Positions 1 to 10,500 of a stretch of DNA of 45,387 bases are shown here, in pieces; the stretch's first letter is position 1, and every line of letters begins with the position of its first letter. A program made the translations under genes and the position numbers. Source of the DNA: Nannochloropsis salina CCMP1776 (lineage: Eukaryota; Sar; Eustigmatophyceae; Eustigmatales; Monodopsidaceae). The DNA lies in contig SDOX01000004.1 in assembly GCA_004565275.1 (NCBI GenBank), positions 5,119 through 50,505 on the forward strand, written 5' to 3'. Below the pieces are notes generated by a model. It saw only the letters and a program-made list of their open reading frames with translations. It had not been told where the DNA came from and ran no database searches.

Positions 1-1227
1 GGGCGAGGGAAGGTGCCGTACAGGCGTCATGAGAGAGCTCCCGCGTCTCTTCATGGCGTGGAGATGGCGCCGCTGCTTCCGCTCTTCCTCCTCCTCCTCC
101 TCCTCCTCCTCCTCCTCCTCCTCTTCTCCTCCTGCCTCCCCTTGCCTTCGGGAGGGCGGCTGAGGAGGAGAAAAGTGCGAGGGCGTGATGGAGGGAGGGA
201 TGGGCGAGGAGGGGGTGGAAAGACGGTAGGAACCGGGGTTGAGGACGGAGGGAGGGGCGGTAGGATGGGAGTGGTAGGCCGAATGAGAAGAGTGAGGAGG
301 ATGGAGGTGGGCGGTGCAGCTGCCGCCGATCGTGTCCGGGGTCGGGGAGGGGGTGAAGTGGCGGTGGGGGTAGGTAGGCGTGCTGGCGTGCGAGGAGGAC
401 GGAGGGCGGTGGCCGGTGTGGAGGGAGGAGGAGGAGGAGGAGGAGGAGAGGGAACGACCAGGGCTGGGCCGGTGATGGGGGGGATGGGCCGAGGCGGAGT
501 GGCTGTAGGGATGCAAGTGCGCGTCAGCGGCAGGGCAGGCGCGCGACGGGACGGGCGCCACCATGGTCGGGGATGAGTGTGCGTGGGCGCGGGAGTGGGA
601 AGCGTGAGGAACGGCAGACGTTTCCCCGATTCGGAGATGCGGCGGGCGGGACGGATGAGGTGGGGGTAGGTGGCCGGGGTGGTGGTAGGGGAGCGGGTGG
701 TGCCATTCCCGGGTCGCGTCCCGATGGGAGCCTATCGTCGTAGGTCGGTGGTTTGACAAGGAGGAGGCAGAGGAGAGAGAGCGCGAGGGACCGGCGGGGG
801 AGGGGGCGGGGGGAGAGAGGGGATCGGGCCACGCGGTAGGCCCAGCTTTGCCTTCCTCTTCTTCGAGCCGCGCTTGGGGACTGAAGGCCGAGGCAGGGCG
901 CTCATCGTCCTGTACTGCGTCATGCCGGCTTCTTGGTGGGGGTCCTGCCGCAGTTGCCGCATGAGTGGCGTCGACCGAGTTGCCCTGATGCGCGGGCGCA
1001 GAGGCTGCTGGGGGCGCCCCGCGGGTGTTGGAGGAGGGCGCAGCTTGGGGGCGGTTCCGGCATTCGTCGTCCTCGCTCCGATTGTGTGCAGAGGAAAAGG
1101 GAATGATGTTCACCGGATCTTCTTCATATTCTTTTCCTGAGTCGTTTGCCTCGATATCATCCGAGGAATGCTGAGGAGGTCGCTGCGGCGGTATTCGACT
1201 CCCGTTCCGGCCACTGCCGCTGAACAT
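1..1227 (-). CDS. Disordered, acidic then His/Ser/Pro-rich protein (N-terminal part, runs off window)
   Basis: On the minus strand an ATG at 1227 opens a frame with no stop for 409 codons to the window edge; I checked every codon. The start reads MFSGSGRNGS. An acidic part follows (DDIEAND, KEYEEDPVNIIPF), then a long His/Ser/Pro-rich part (HHPLPYHHPGH, HLHPYSHSASAHPPHH), a run of glutamates encoded by the CTC/TCC repeat near 90-125, and a basic stretch (RKQRRHLHAMKRR) at the edge. The composition suggests an intrinsically disordered region such as the N terminus of a regulatory or membrane-associated protein. I do not recognise a domain. Codons such as AAC ATC ATT CCC before 1080 look natural, which argues against a chance GC-rich open frame. 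The gene diverges from the FHA-like gene to its right. Introns cannot be excluded. Confidence 0.65.
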   Translation of the reverse strand, partial: MFSGSGRNGSRIPPQRPPQHSSDDIEANDSGKEYEEDPVNIIPFSSAHNRSEDDECRNRPQAAPSSNTRGAPPAASAPAHQGNSVDATHAATAAGPPPRSRHDAVQDDERPASAFSPQARLEEEEGKAGPTAWPDPLSPPAPSPAGPSRSLSSASSLSNHRPTTIGSHRDATREWHHPLPYHHPGHLPPPHPSRPPHLRIGETSAVPHASHSRAHAHSSPTMVAPVPSRACPAADAHLHPYSHSASAHPPHHRPSPGRSLSSSSSSSSLHTGHRPPSSSHASTPTYPHRHFTPSPTPDTIGGSCTAHLHPPHSSHSAYHSHPTAPPSVLNPGSYRLSTPSSPIPPSITPSHFSPPQPPSRRQGEAGGEEEEEEEEEEEEEEERKQRRHLHAMKRRGSSLMTPVRHLPSP

Positions 1228-1993
1228 GGCTCAAATGATTTAAATTTTGCCTTCCAATAACATGTAGAAGTGCCTGTTCCAGTTAAACCGAGTTCGTACG
1301 TTCGTGAGTTGCTGTTTTTCCAGTGGCAAACAAGTAAGGGGGCGTGATCCGTTGAAGCAGACAACGTAATTGTCCCGATGATCAAGATCTTTCTCCCGCT
1401 TTCCTGCTTCGGAGCCGTTTTTTATGCACAGACACCGCTTTCAACCACGTTCGACACCCACTGCCACCAATTTCTTCATGGCACATCACATCCGCGCGCC
1501 CAAGCGCGACATGCACGGGAGCTGTGCGAGCGGGGGCTGGGGCAAGGCTGTGGTAGGGCTTGAGTGACGTCACACGCGAGGCTGGGGCAAGGCCATGGTA
1601 GGGCTTGCGTGACGTCACAGCGTCATCGGTGTTCTTTCTAACGCCGCGCGCCCGTCCTGGCCCCTGTGTGGGAGGGAAAAATGAAGTTTGATTTTACAAC
1701 GGGGACATGTTTGCCACGGGCGGCGCAGATGGTCCGACACTTTCTCTGTGTGGCAGATGGTTGTATTTGTTTCGTTAATTCGACGGATCCGGGGGAATGT
1801 GGTGTGTTTTACGACATACATATTTTCCCCCCCCTTTTTTGGGGGGGCGTGCAAGCCTAGTTTTATAAATGCCTCGCTTCTGTACCAACATCACTTTCAT
1901 TTATCACCTGATTTCTATGAGAACAATCTCACTTCATTCAACCCTTACAAGCAGCCAGACTTTCATTGCGTCATTGCTTGAGGTGTCACCGTG
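1228..1993. promoter_or_regulatory. Divergent intergenic region with duplicated TGACGTCA palindromes
   Basis: This stretch separates two genes that point away from each other. A 45-bp sequence is repeated in tandem (about 1535-1579 and 1580-1624). Each copy contains the palindrome TGACGTCA (1565-1572 and 1610-1617), the classical CRE/bZIP-binding sequence. The rest is of lower GC content and holds only short chance open frames. A shared bidirectional promoter is an inference. Confidence 0.45.
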
Positions 1994-4273
1994 ATGCTGG
2001 ACATGGCAGGAGCGCTATCGAGGAAGGTAGGTCGCAAAACATCTCCCCCCTTGCTTTGCTTCTCCTTTTTCTTTTCCCATCGATCATTGTGCCATTTCTT
2101 GTGTACTGGCTTAACCATCAAACGACGCTGAGCATATCACCCAAAGAAAATGCAACAGAGATCAGCGATATATTTTGTTCACGAGGAGGTTTCCGAACCT
2201 CCTCTCATGCGCATGCCTTCCTTTCCACACATAAAGCGTAAAGCCTCGATGCCCTCCGCGCTGATAGCTGCCGCCTCGCCATTTGCACCTAATGTCGAAG
2301 ACAATACGGAGGAAACACACCTCCAAGAGCAACGCTACGTGCTTCTCCCCGTTTCCTTGGTGAGAGTCCCGTTTTTTCCCGCTTCGGGATGCTACCTGTT
2401 TTTCCTCCTTCCCCACGTTTCTCGCGCCCTTAATTTTTTCCTCTCCTTAATCACTTCGCCCTTAGGACGCGCGCCTGGATGTCACCACGCATCGTCCCGC
2501 CCACCCCCTTTTTCTTCCTGCGGAGGGGGAGGTAGTCTTGAAGAAAGCGGACGTCAGCAAGGTGTGCATCTCTTTCCCCCCTCCCCGCTCCATGCAATGC
2601 CATTCCCGTGTCTGGGACCCTAGTTCTTTCTCCCTGCAGATACTCGCCATAATCCGTCTGGCCTGCCTCTCGGCCCAATTCCTCACTTGACTCCCGTCTC
2701 CTCCCCCCTCCCTCACCCTGGCCCCCCGTCAAGCTATTCCTGGTTGCGCACGACCGGCTCGAGTTCATCTCACGCAGGCACCTCTGCTTCAAGACGACAC
2801 CAGGCGCTGCCACAGCCATCCCCTCCCCACGCCTTCTTTCCCGCCCGGCCAAGAAACTTAAGGAGCCGGAGGACCGGTCGAGCCCTTCCGCCGCCACCGG
2901 GGCGGCGCTGCGAAGTACGGGGGAGGAGGCAGGGAGCGAGGAAGGGACGGAGGTGGAGGAGGGAGTGCTGCGGAGGACGGTTCACGTGCGGGTACGGAGC
3001 CTGGCTACAAATCAGGTGGGCTTGGATGGAGGGAAAGAGGGAGGGAGGGAGGGAGGGAGGGAGGTGGGGGGGGGTGGAACGCTAAGAAGGCGGGTACCTC
3101 GGATGGGAAGAAGGCCGAGGCTACCCAGAGGTCTGAGCAACAGGGATGGCAGCAGGGAGGGGCAGGTGTCCAAAGGATAGTGGGTAACATACCCCCATGC
3201 TCCCCCCAGTGCGAAAAACACGTGATCTGCTACTCTCCCTCGCCCACTCACTCCCTCCCGCCCTCCTGCCCGCCTCTCCCCCTTCCTTAGGTCTCGATCC
3301 GCCGCTCTGCCTTCGCGGAGGGCGTCTCAAAGGGCGAGGAAGAGGCGTATGGCCACGTGCTTTTGCACAAGGGAGAGGAGGTGCGGCTCTACCCCGGCGA
3401 CCACCTACAGGTGAGGGAGGGAAGGAGGGAGGGAGGAAGGAAGAGAGGGGAGAAAGCGGGCCTCATCATGCCGTTCTTCACACCGCACAGCTCCTGAATC
3501 CTCCGTTCGACCGCTTGGGATGCCACTCCCTCACGCTCCAACTCGTGGCCCTCCCCTTCCCTGAGCGCGGGCACTCCCTCCCGCCCTCTTTCCCGCCCTC
3601 CCTCCTGGAGGCCTCTCCGCCCTCAGAAGACCCTTTTCACCCTCGCCGCATCAGCACCCACACGACCGAGGGCCCCTCCTTTTTTTCTTCCTCTTTCTTC
3701 TCGCCCCCCTCCCTCAGCCTGGAGGCGGCTTTCGCCTCACCCGGTGTGAGGAACAGGGAGGGAGGGAAGGAGGGAGGGAGGGAGGGAGGGACTGTGGCCC
3801 TTCCTCAGGTGTGCAAACGGGGCGGCAAGAAGGAGGAGGAAGGGAGGGGAGCAAGGAGGGAGGGAGGGCTCCGCGCGGTCTTGGCTGGTCTCTTTTCTCC
3901 GTGGTCGCTCCTGAAAGGAAAAAGAGAGCATCGAAGGGTGGAGGAGGGAGGGGCGGATGGCGAGAAGGCCACCAGGACGTGGGAGGAGGGATGGAGGGGG
4001 GTCGCGGTGGGAACGGAGGAAGAGGAGGAGGAGGAGGCAGGAATAGAGGAGGTGGAAGGGGATGGAGGAGGAGAGGAGAAGACGGACAAAGGGAGCGGGA
4101 AGGAAGAAGAGGTGGTGGAGGAGGAGGAGGAGGGGGAGGTGGGGATAGAGGGCAGGGTGGGCGGCGCGGGTGAAGAGGGAGGGAGGGAGGAGGAAGAGAC
4201 GGAGGGGGGAGGCAAGAGCGTGAGCACGAACGGGTGGATGGAGGCCGTGGGCGTGGCGGCGACGCGGCAGTAG
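1994..4273 (+). CDS. Putative FHA-domain protein with low-complexity C-terminal tail
   Basis: Six exons, all compatible in phase 0: 1994-2026 (alternatively an ATG at 2150), about 2156-2359, 2466-2561, 2734-3015, 3291-3410, 3491-3745 and a last exon 3809-4273. The order of motifs resembles a PNK/APLF-type FHA domain, a phosphothreonine-binding fold: a strand VVLKKADVSK, then FISRRHLCF (the FHA S-R-x-H signature), VRVRSLATNQVSIRR, and VRLYPGDHLQLL (the late GD strand). A long acidic insert sits between SRRH and the later strands. In phase 0 the last exon encodes a Glu/Gly-rich tail ending in VGVAATRQ. A donor used two bases earlier (exon end 3743) would give an RGG-rich tail ending at 4173. 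PNK/APLF-type FHA proteins act in DNA strand-break repair, but that role here is only inference. The first exon is uncertain. Introns begin with GTGAGGGAGGG-like tracts. Confidence 0.5.
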
Positions 4274-5007
4274 AGGAGGAGGATGAGGGGCCAGGGGGGG
4301 TTGGCGGGAGATATCGGATATTTCCCCCTGAGACGCGCACTTGGGAGTCTGTGGGTGTTCTCGTCCCTCTCGCCTGCGTCCGTGCGAGCGAGGGCGGTAA
4401 AAGAGGGACCATGGCATGTAAGGCGCGTGGGAGGGGGGGGCGCCTGGTAGAGGTGGACGAGGATGTGGATCGATCCCCCAAAGCGAGAGGAAGGCTGCAG
4501 GATACCACGAGAGGGTCCTCTTGTGTGGACGGGCAGGCGACAGAGAAGGGAAGGAGGGAGCGGGCGGGCCCGTTGAGATGAGAGGGGGGGGAAGAGGAGC
4601 GAGGGGAGGGGAGGTCGCTACCATCGAGAGTAAAAGAAGCTTTCAGAATCGATGGCAGGACATCGCCTCTACGAATCGTGGCCCCTCAAGTTGCTTTTGG
4701 AGTGATCCTTGCTATCTGGCTTGGAAAGGCCTCGCCCGGGTCCGAATCCATGCCTATATCAACACACAGCTATCTACACGCGCCACCTAGACCCCTACCT
4801 TTTCCTTCGTGCCTCGTCCATCTTCATGCCCTCCCTCCTTCCCTCCCCGCCAGCATTATCACACCACGCCCCAACGCTTTGTCATCCCCACGCCATGGGC
4901 CTCATTGCTGAGACTGGACACCAGGCGTGAGGTACACTCCTTTTCTCCCTCCCTCCCTCCTTCCCTCCCTCCCTCCTTCCCTCCCTTCCTCCCGCCCTCC
5001 CTCCCGG
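4274..5007. other. Convergent intergenic region
   Basis: The region between two convergent stop codons must contain both 3' UTRs. It changes from GGA-rich to less biased sequence around 4620 and carries a (CCCT)n tract at 4942-5005 directly after the K+ channel stop. No gene could be supported. Confidence 0.5.
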
Positions 5008-7280
5008 TCACCGGCAGCCGTAGGTTTGATGGAAACGCGTCACGTCCATGACGCAGCCCCCGTCCTCGCGCGAGAAGAGGCAGGGGGCGAACTCTGCCTT
5101 CCAGTGCACGTCTTCCCACTTGTAGGAGTACTTGGCCTGCAGGGAGTTGGAGGTCAGGGGGTCCACGCCTGAGGGCGGGGGGAGGGAGGGAGGGATGGAG
5201 GGCGGAAGAGGCGAGAGCGGGTCAATGCTTCTGGCCCGGATGCTTGCATCGAATTCTAGGCAGAAGGGAGGAAGAACTTCCCCAACAACGCTGCCCCCTC
5301 GTGCTCCCCTCCCTCCCTTCTCCCCTCCCTCCTCTCCTTCTTCCCCTCACCTTCGATCAGGACAAGGATCTCCATCTCCACTTCGCGCCAAAAAGACGCC
5401 AACGCCCTCTCGTCCCCTTTTTCCCAGCCTGGGGGCACCAAGGGAGAGGAAGGGAGCAAGGCGTGGGCCACGGTGGCGGGGAGGGAGAGGAGGAGGAGGG
5501 AGGACGGGTGGGAGGGGAGCAGGAGGGGGAGGGGGTAGGTTTGGAAGGAGAGGTGCGAGGCGGAAGGGAAGAGGGAGGGGGCGAGGGAGGGAGGGAGGGA
5601 GGGAGGGAGGGAGGAGCGGCGGATGGCGTAGAGGCGGACCCGGGGCGAGATGAGTTCGTAGCGGGTGAGTTCGGCGACGCGGAGGGAGAAGACGTAGGAA
5701 GAGGGGACGGAGGAGGGACCGAGGGAGGGGAAGGCAAGCGCGGAGAGAGCGAGCGCCTGGTCGTGGGAGGCAAGATTGACGACCGCCACCTGGCCGAGGG
5801 GAGGGGAGGACGGAAAAGGGGGCGTAAGGGAGGGAGGGGGGGGTAGGTGCCTCAGGAGGGCCTGCCCCTCTCTCATTCGCCAGCTCAACCTCCACCCCCC
5901 GCCCCTGAGGCGACTCTCGCTGTCGAGCCCGCCCGCCCTGCACGCTCCCTCACCTCCGAAAAGAGCAAGGCGTGGGCCCGCTTGTGGGGTCGAGAGAAGC
6001 GAAGGAAGATGATGCCGATGAAGACGGCGTCCACGAAAATGGAGACAAAGACCTGAAGCGTCACGACCAGGGCAGGCGCAGTGCACTCACCGAAGTAGTA
6101 GTCCCTCGCGCCAAAACCCACCGTGGCCTGCGGGAGAAGGGAGGAGGGGAGGAGGGAGGGAGGGAGGGAGGGGGAAAGGAGTGGGAACGCTGTCACCTTT
6201 CGGTCCCTTCATCCCGACCCTCCATTCTTCCACCCCACGCTGTCACCTTTCGGTCCCTTGACCCCGACCCTCCATTCTTCCACCCCTGCCTCCCTCCCTC
6301 CCTCCCTCCCCACCATAGTCTCCAGACTGAACAAGTACCCCTTCAAGAAGGAGTCGATGTCCATGTTGCATTCCTCCTCCAGCGCCAGGAGCAGGTAGAT
6401 CCCCGCGAAGAGGATGACAAGGAAGAGGTAGGCGCTCGCAAGGAAGGCCAAGGTGTAGGCGGTGGGCGCCATGAGCAAGGTGTTGAATGAATCCGTGAGC
6501 AGGCTCCCGACGCTCTCCGGCAGCTTCTCTCCCTTTCCCACGCGGACCACGTTCCAACGACTCCCTTTCGCTTGGCCCCGCCTCCTTGCGTGCCGGACCA
6601 CCAGCCGGCTGCCTTGTCTGGAGGCGGGGTTGGAGGAGCACAGGGAGGAAGAGGAGGAGTGTGCCGAGGGAAGTAAACGTGAGCGACGCCCAGTGGGGGT
6701 CGGGACGGGCAGGGCAAGAGATGCGGTGGACGCATCCAGGTGAAGGCGAGAAGCGTTCAAAGGACGGGCTGCGGAGCCGAGGGGAAGGTTGAACTTGCCC
6801 GCATGCCTCTCCTCTTCGTTGGTGCTATCCGGGTCGAGGGCACTTTCAACTGCATCTAACAGCGGGGTGCGGCGGTCTAGCTCCTGCTCTTCCAGCTTCT
6901 GCTGAGACAATCCTCCTCCCCCCACGTCCATGCCACCGCCACCTTCAGCACAGCTCTCGTAGTTACGGAAGGACATTTGCAGCACGCTGCTGCCGGGCTG
7001 AGGGGAGGCGGACGACGACATGGGAGGGTCCTCTTCGGTGTTTTGTTTGATCACAGGGACTCGATCTCGCTCGCCTTCACTGCCGCCGCTGGAGGAGAAA
7101 TTGGTCTGTACGGTGCCAGTGATATGATTGTATTGAAACGCCACGTTGCCGGTGATGAAATGGCCCCGGAGCCATAGATTACTTCCTTGGGCTCCAAATC
7201 CTGCGCCCAAGATCTCCCGCGATACGGAGACAAACACCCTCCTCCCTCACCTCGCTGAAAGGATGGTACGTCAAACTCAT
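5008..7280 (-). CDS. Inward-rectifier type K+ channel (Kir family)
   Basis: Minus-strand exons 7280-7251 (MSLTYHPFSE), 7105-6314, 6127-5954, 5789-5351 and 5168-5008 join in frame to about 531 residues. After a ~190-residue Ser-rich disordered N terminus come the Kir slide region (SRWNVVRVGKGEK), outer helix M1 (LAFLASAYLFLVILFAGIYL), pore helix FLKGYLFSLETM, selectivity filter ATVGFG, inner helix M2 (VSIFVDAVFIGIIFLRF) with the RPHKR motif just inside the membrane, and the cytosolic beta domain. That domain includes FSLRVAELTRYELISPRVRL, VEMEILVLIEGVD, and the final DVTRFHQTYGC that matches the Kir C-terminal FHxTY signature. The filter is TVGFG rather than the usual TIGYG/TIGFG. A (CCCT)n tract that elsewhere is intronic is coding here (PPSLPPSL, about 5580-5615). 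The channel should carry K+ across a membrane. First-exon choice is inference from splice signals. Confidence 0.85.
6186..6287. repeat. 50-bp tandem duplication in a K+ channel intron
   Basis: Two nearly identical 50-bp copies (about 6186-6235 and 6236-6287), recognisable by the shared words TGTCACCTTTCGGTCCCTT and CCCGACCCTCCATTCTTCCA, lie in the intron between the pore-helix exon and the filter exon. The copies differ only at a couple of positions, so the duplication is recent. Confidence 0.9.
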
Positions 7281-7565
7281 CCCAGTCCCACAAAAAGCCA
7301 CCAAGACGTTTCTATTCGGGTGTGTGAGGTATAAATTTGTTTTCAGAAAATGTTTCGGGGCCGCAGTTGAGGGCTTATCTAGGCTAGGGCTCAGTTTCTA
7401 CGTGGAGCTGAGGGAAAGCCCCGACAGGCACAGTGACGCCCCTGTCCCAATAAAACCTCATGAAAATGACTTTTTCCGGCCGCCCATATCGCACAGGCTA
7501 CTCCTGTTGCCCCTTCTCCACCTCTTTCCGACGTGATCACAGGCGCGCCGTACATATTTCACCTC

Positions 7566-10500
7566 ATGCGGCTTCTAATAAGGAGCATGCATCAAAGCTC
7601 GCTTCCACCCCACTCCATGCCAACGTGTCATGTCTGCCTCCTCCCCCTCCTCCTCCTCCTCCTCCTCCTCATGCCTACTTTTGTTGCGTCGACCACGGTA
7701 GCCCCGCTTCAAAGCCTGTTGAATCGATTGAGCGGGCGCCGTCAACCCTCAATTGATAGGCATGCCAAAGCCCAAGGTGGCACATTTCCTCTTCCCAACC
7801 TGCTCCTCGCTCTTCGCGGCGGGGGAGGTGGGGGAGGTGTGCGCATCGCCCGGGGCTCAGGGGGCCTGGCACCGAGGCCATTTTCGTCGTCCACAAATTT
7901 CTTACAACGCCTCCAGCAGCAGGCCGGGGACGGATTAGATAAATTGGACTTGCCGGGGCTCCAAGCGTCCATGCAAGGGTAAGGGAGCAAGAGAGCATGC
8001 AGGGGGATATATATATATTTGTACATGTGCATGGGAGAGGGGAGGGGTCGAAGCCCAGAATCGCTTGCGGTAAGGGGTGAGAGAGTGACGAAGCAGCAAA
8101 TGGTTACAAAGATAGCGTGACCCGTGCCTGAAGAGGCACTTTGACACGTGGCTTGTGCTTCCTCCATCCTCTCGTGTCACCCAGCCGGATGCAGCATTGG
8201 GGCGAACATATGCAAAAGCACCCGAAAGATGCCTTGAAAGTTGCGAGCGTGGCCATGGCAGCCATGGTGACGGGCACGGTTGTGAAGAACCCGATGGTGA
8301 AGCGGCAGGTAGGGGTGCCTGGAGGGGGGACGAGGTTAGGGGTGGACGGGAAGCGAGGATGCGACGCGCCAGGCCAGGGTATATATATATGTGTGTGTAG
8401 GGGATGGCAACATGCGCCAGAGTTTCTGATCCACGATTTTTTCGGGGCCCTATTGGGCCCGACAGTGCTTCTTCTGGTTCAGGGCTTTCCCTGTCTACCT
8501 CCACTACCGGTGGACGGAGGCGGTCATGAAGGCCCGGGGGCTCGACCAGGTGGGGGGGGGGGAGGAGACGCGCAGTGGATAGGAGGGGGGTAGGATTACT
8601 GGAGCCAGAAGGGGGTAAAAGGCTTAGAACGAGCGGCTGCCATCTTGGGGAGGCCTGCTGATTCTTTCCCCACGGGCGGGCTGCCCACTCCTCTACATCG
8701 TCCCTGGACCCGTTGACAGGAGGAGCAAAACCTGGTCTGGGACCGGCTGCACAACCAACACGCCAACCACATGCTGGCCATGGTCAAGCAGCTCAAGGGT
8801 GAGTGTGCGGTCGCGGCGTCCTCCCTGCTTCCTGGGCTGGTGCTCCCTGTCCTCCGTCCCCTTCCTTGGTCCTACCCTCCCCCCCCTCTCCTACATGCGC
8901 GGCCCCCTCCTCCCCCTCCCATCCTGTGCCCCCCGTGCTTTTTTTCATGTCAAACTCCTCTTTTCGCCCTTAATTCAGGCTACTACGTCAAGATTTGCCA
9001 GTTCTCGTCGTCTCGCCTAGGTGCGCCGCCTGTGCTCTCCGCTACTGCTCTCGCTCGAAACCTTCTTTCTCGCTCGCCTCGCTTCTTCTCTTTTTGACTC
9101 TCAGCCTCGTGGCTATAGGGTTAGACGCTGTTTCTGCTTATTTCCCTCCCATGTCTGCAAGCGTCACGTGAGGTGAACCCTGTGGTTAGAAATCATCAAC
9201 GCTCCTACTCCCTCCCTTTCTCCCCCTCCCCTCCCTTCCTCCCTTCCTCCCTCCTCCCAGACATCCTGCCCCACATCTGGATCGACCGCTTCACCACCCT
9301 GCAGGACGACGTGCCCCCAAAGCCCGGTCACGAGATCATCCGCATCGTGGAGAGGTAGGGAGGGCGAAGGGAGGGAAAGAGGGAGGGGCAGAGGGAGGGC
9401 GGAAGTTACAACGACACGTGCGGAAGTGTTCAGCAAGTTGTTGGCTGCTGTCCTGCCTCGAGGAAGTATAGTATTCCTTCTCTGTGAAGATGGCCTCATT
9501 CGAGCGCCAAACTTACTGCTTCGCTCCTTCCCTCCCTCCCTTCCCCCTTTCAACCCCCCACCCCCTCCCAGCTCCTACGGGAGGCCCATTGAGGAGATCT
9601 TTGAGTTCTTTGACGCAGATCGTCCCCTGGGCTCTGCCTCTATCGGCCAGTGCCACCTCGCCAAGCTCAAAGTAGGGAGGGAGGGAGGGAGGGAGGAAGG
9701 GAGGGAGGGAGGCAGGAGTGGGAACAGTGGAGGTCGGAGGGGCCCCAGGGTTCGTATCTGCCGTAGCCAGTCATGACCTATAACCACGGTGTCGCTGTGT
9801 TATTGAATCTTCTCGAAGTCCTTTGAATCGACTACTGTTTTCTGTGTTGCTCTTCCTCGGTCCCTCCCTCCTCCGCACCCTCCTCTCAGACGCAGCCCCT
9901 GGGGCATGCCACATCCCGCCCCCCCGGACATGCTGCTCACCCTCTCGCTCATCTTTTGTCCTCTCCCGTTCTCTCTCTTTCCCTGGAATCCCCGTTTCTG
10001 TGCTTCTCGGCCTTGGCATTGACAGGGCTCGGGCCAGCTCGTGGCGGTCAAGATACAATACCCGGAGGCAGAGAGCTGCTTCAACAGCGACATGACCACG
10101 CTGCGACGCTTCGCCGAGGTAGGGTCGAGAGGAGGGGTGGATGGAAGGCTGGATGGAGATGGGGTACGTGAGCTTAGCTTATGGGGTGTGCGGGCTTAGC
10201 TCAAGCGCTCTTCTCTGCAATGCAACCCTCAGATTGCCCAGCCGGCCTACGTGAAGATGCTCGACGAGGTGAGGGAGTGCAGGGAGAGGTGGCGCGACCA
10301 GCCCTCCGCGCCCTTCTCACGCCCTTGCCGCCTCCCCCCCCTTGGCATCCTCTCTTGTCTTTGTCATGGGATGTAGGTGCGGCGTCAATTTATGTCCGAG
10401 TTTGATTATCGGCGCGAAAGCATGCACCAGGACGCCATCCGCATTGGCTTGTCAAAGGTCAGGAGGGAGGGAGGGAGAAAGGGAGGGAGGGAGGAAGGAA

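Noticed and set aside
13-576. Plus-strand Gly/Arg/Val-rich frame of 187 codons
   Set aside because: Shadow of the minus-strand frame; it lacks balanced composition and starts in a repeat.
3714-4624. Two long minus-strand open frames (264 and 295 codons) rich in Pro/Ser/Leu
   Set aside because: They are the antisense reading of GGA/GGGA repeats in the FHA-like gene's last exon, have no domain, and overlap each other.
6209-7237. K+ channel start at 7237
   Set aside because: That codon is GTG; a short ATG exon at 7280-7251 with a consensus donor and a phase-matched acceptor at 7105 explains the N terminus better.
8006-8020. ATATATAT runs here and near 8382
   Set aside because: Simple microsatellites in introns without further structure.
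8475-8549. ABC1K exon 3 starting right after GGTTCAG
   Set aside because: That acceptor gives the wrong frame; the acceptor at 8465 keeps phase 0 and adds the conserved CFFWFR.
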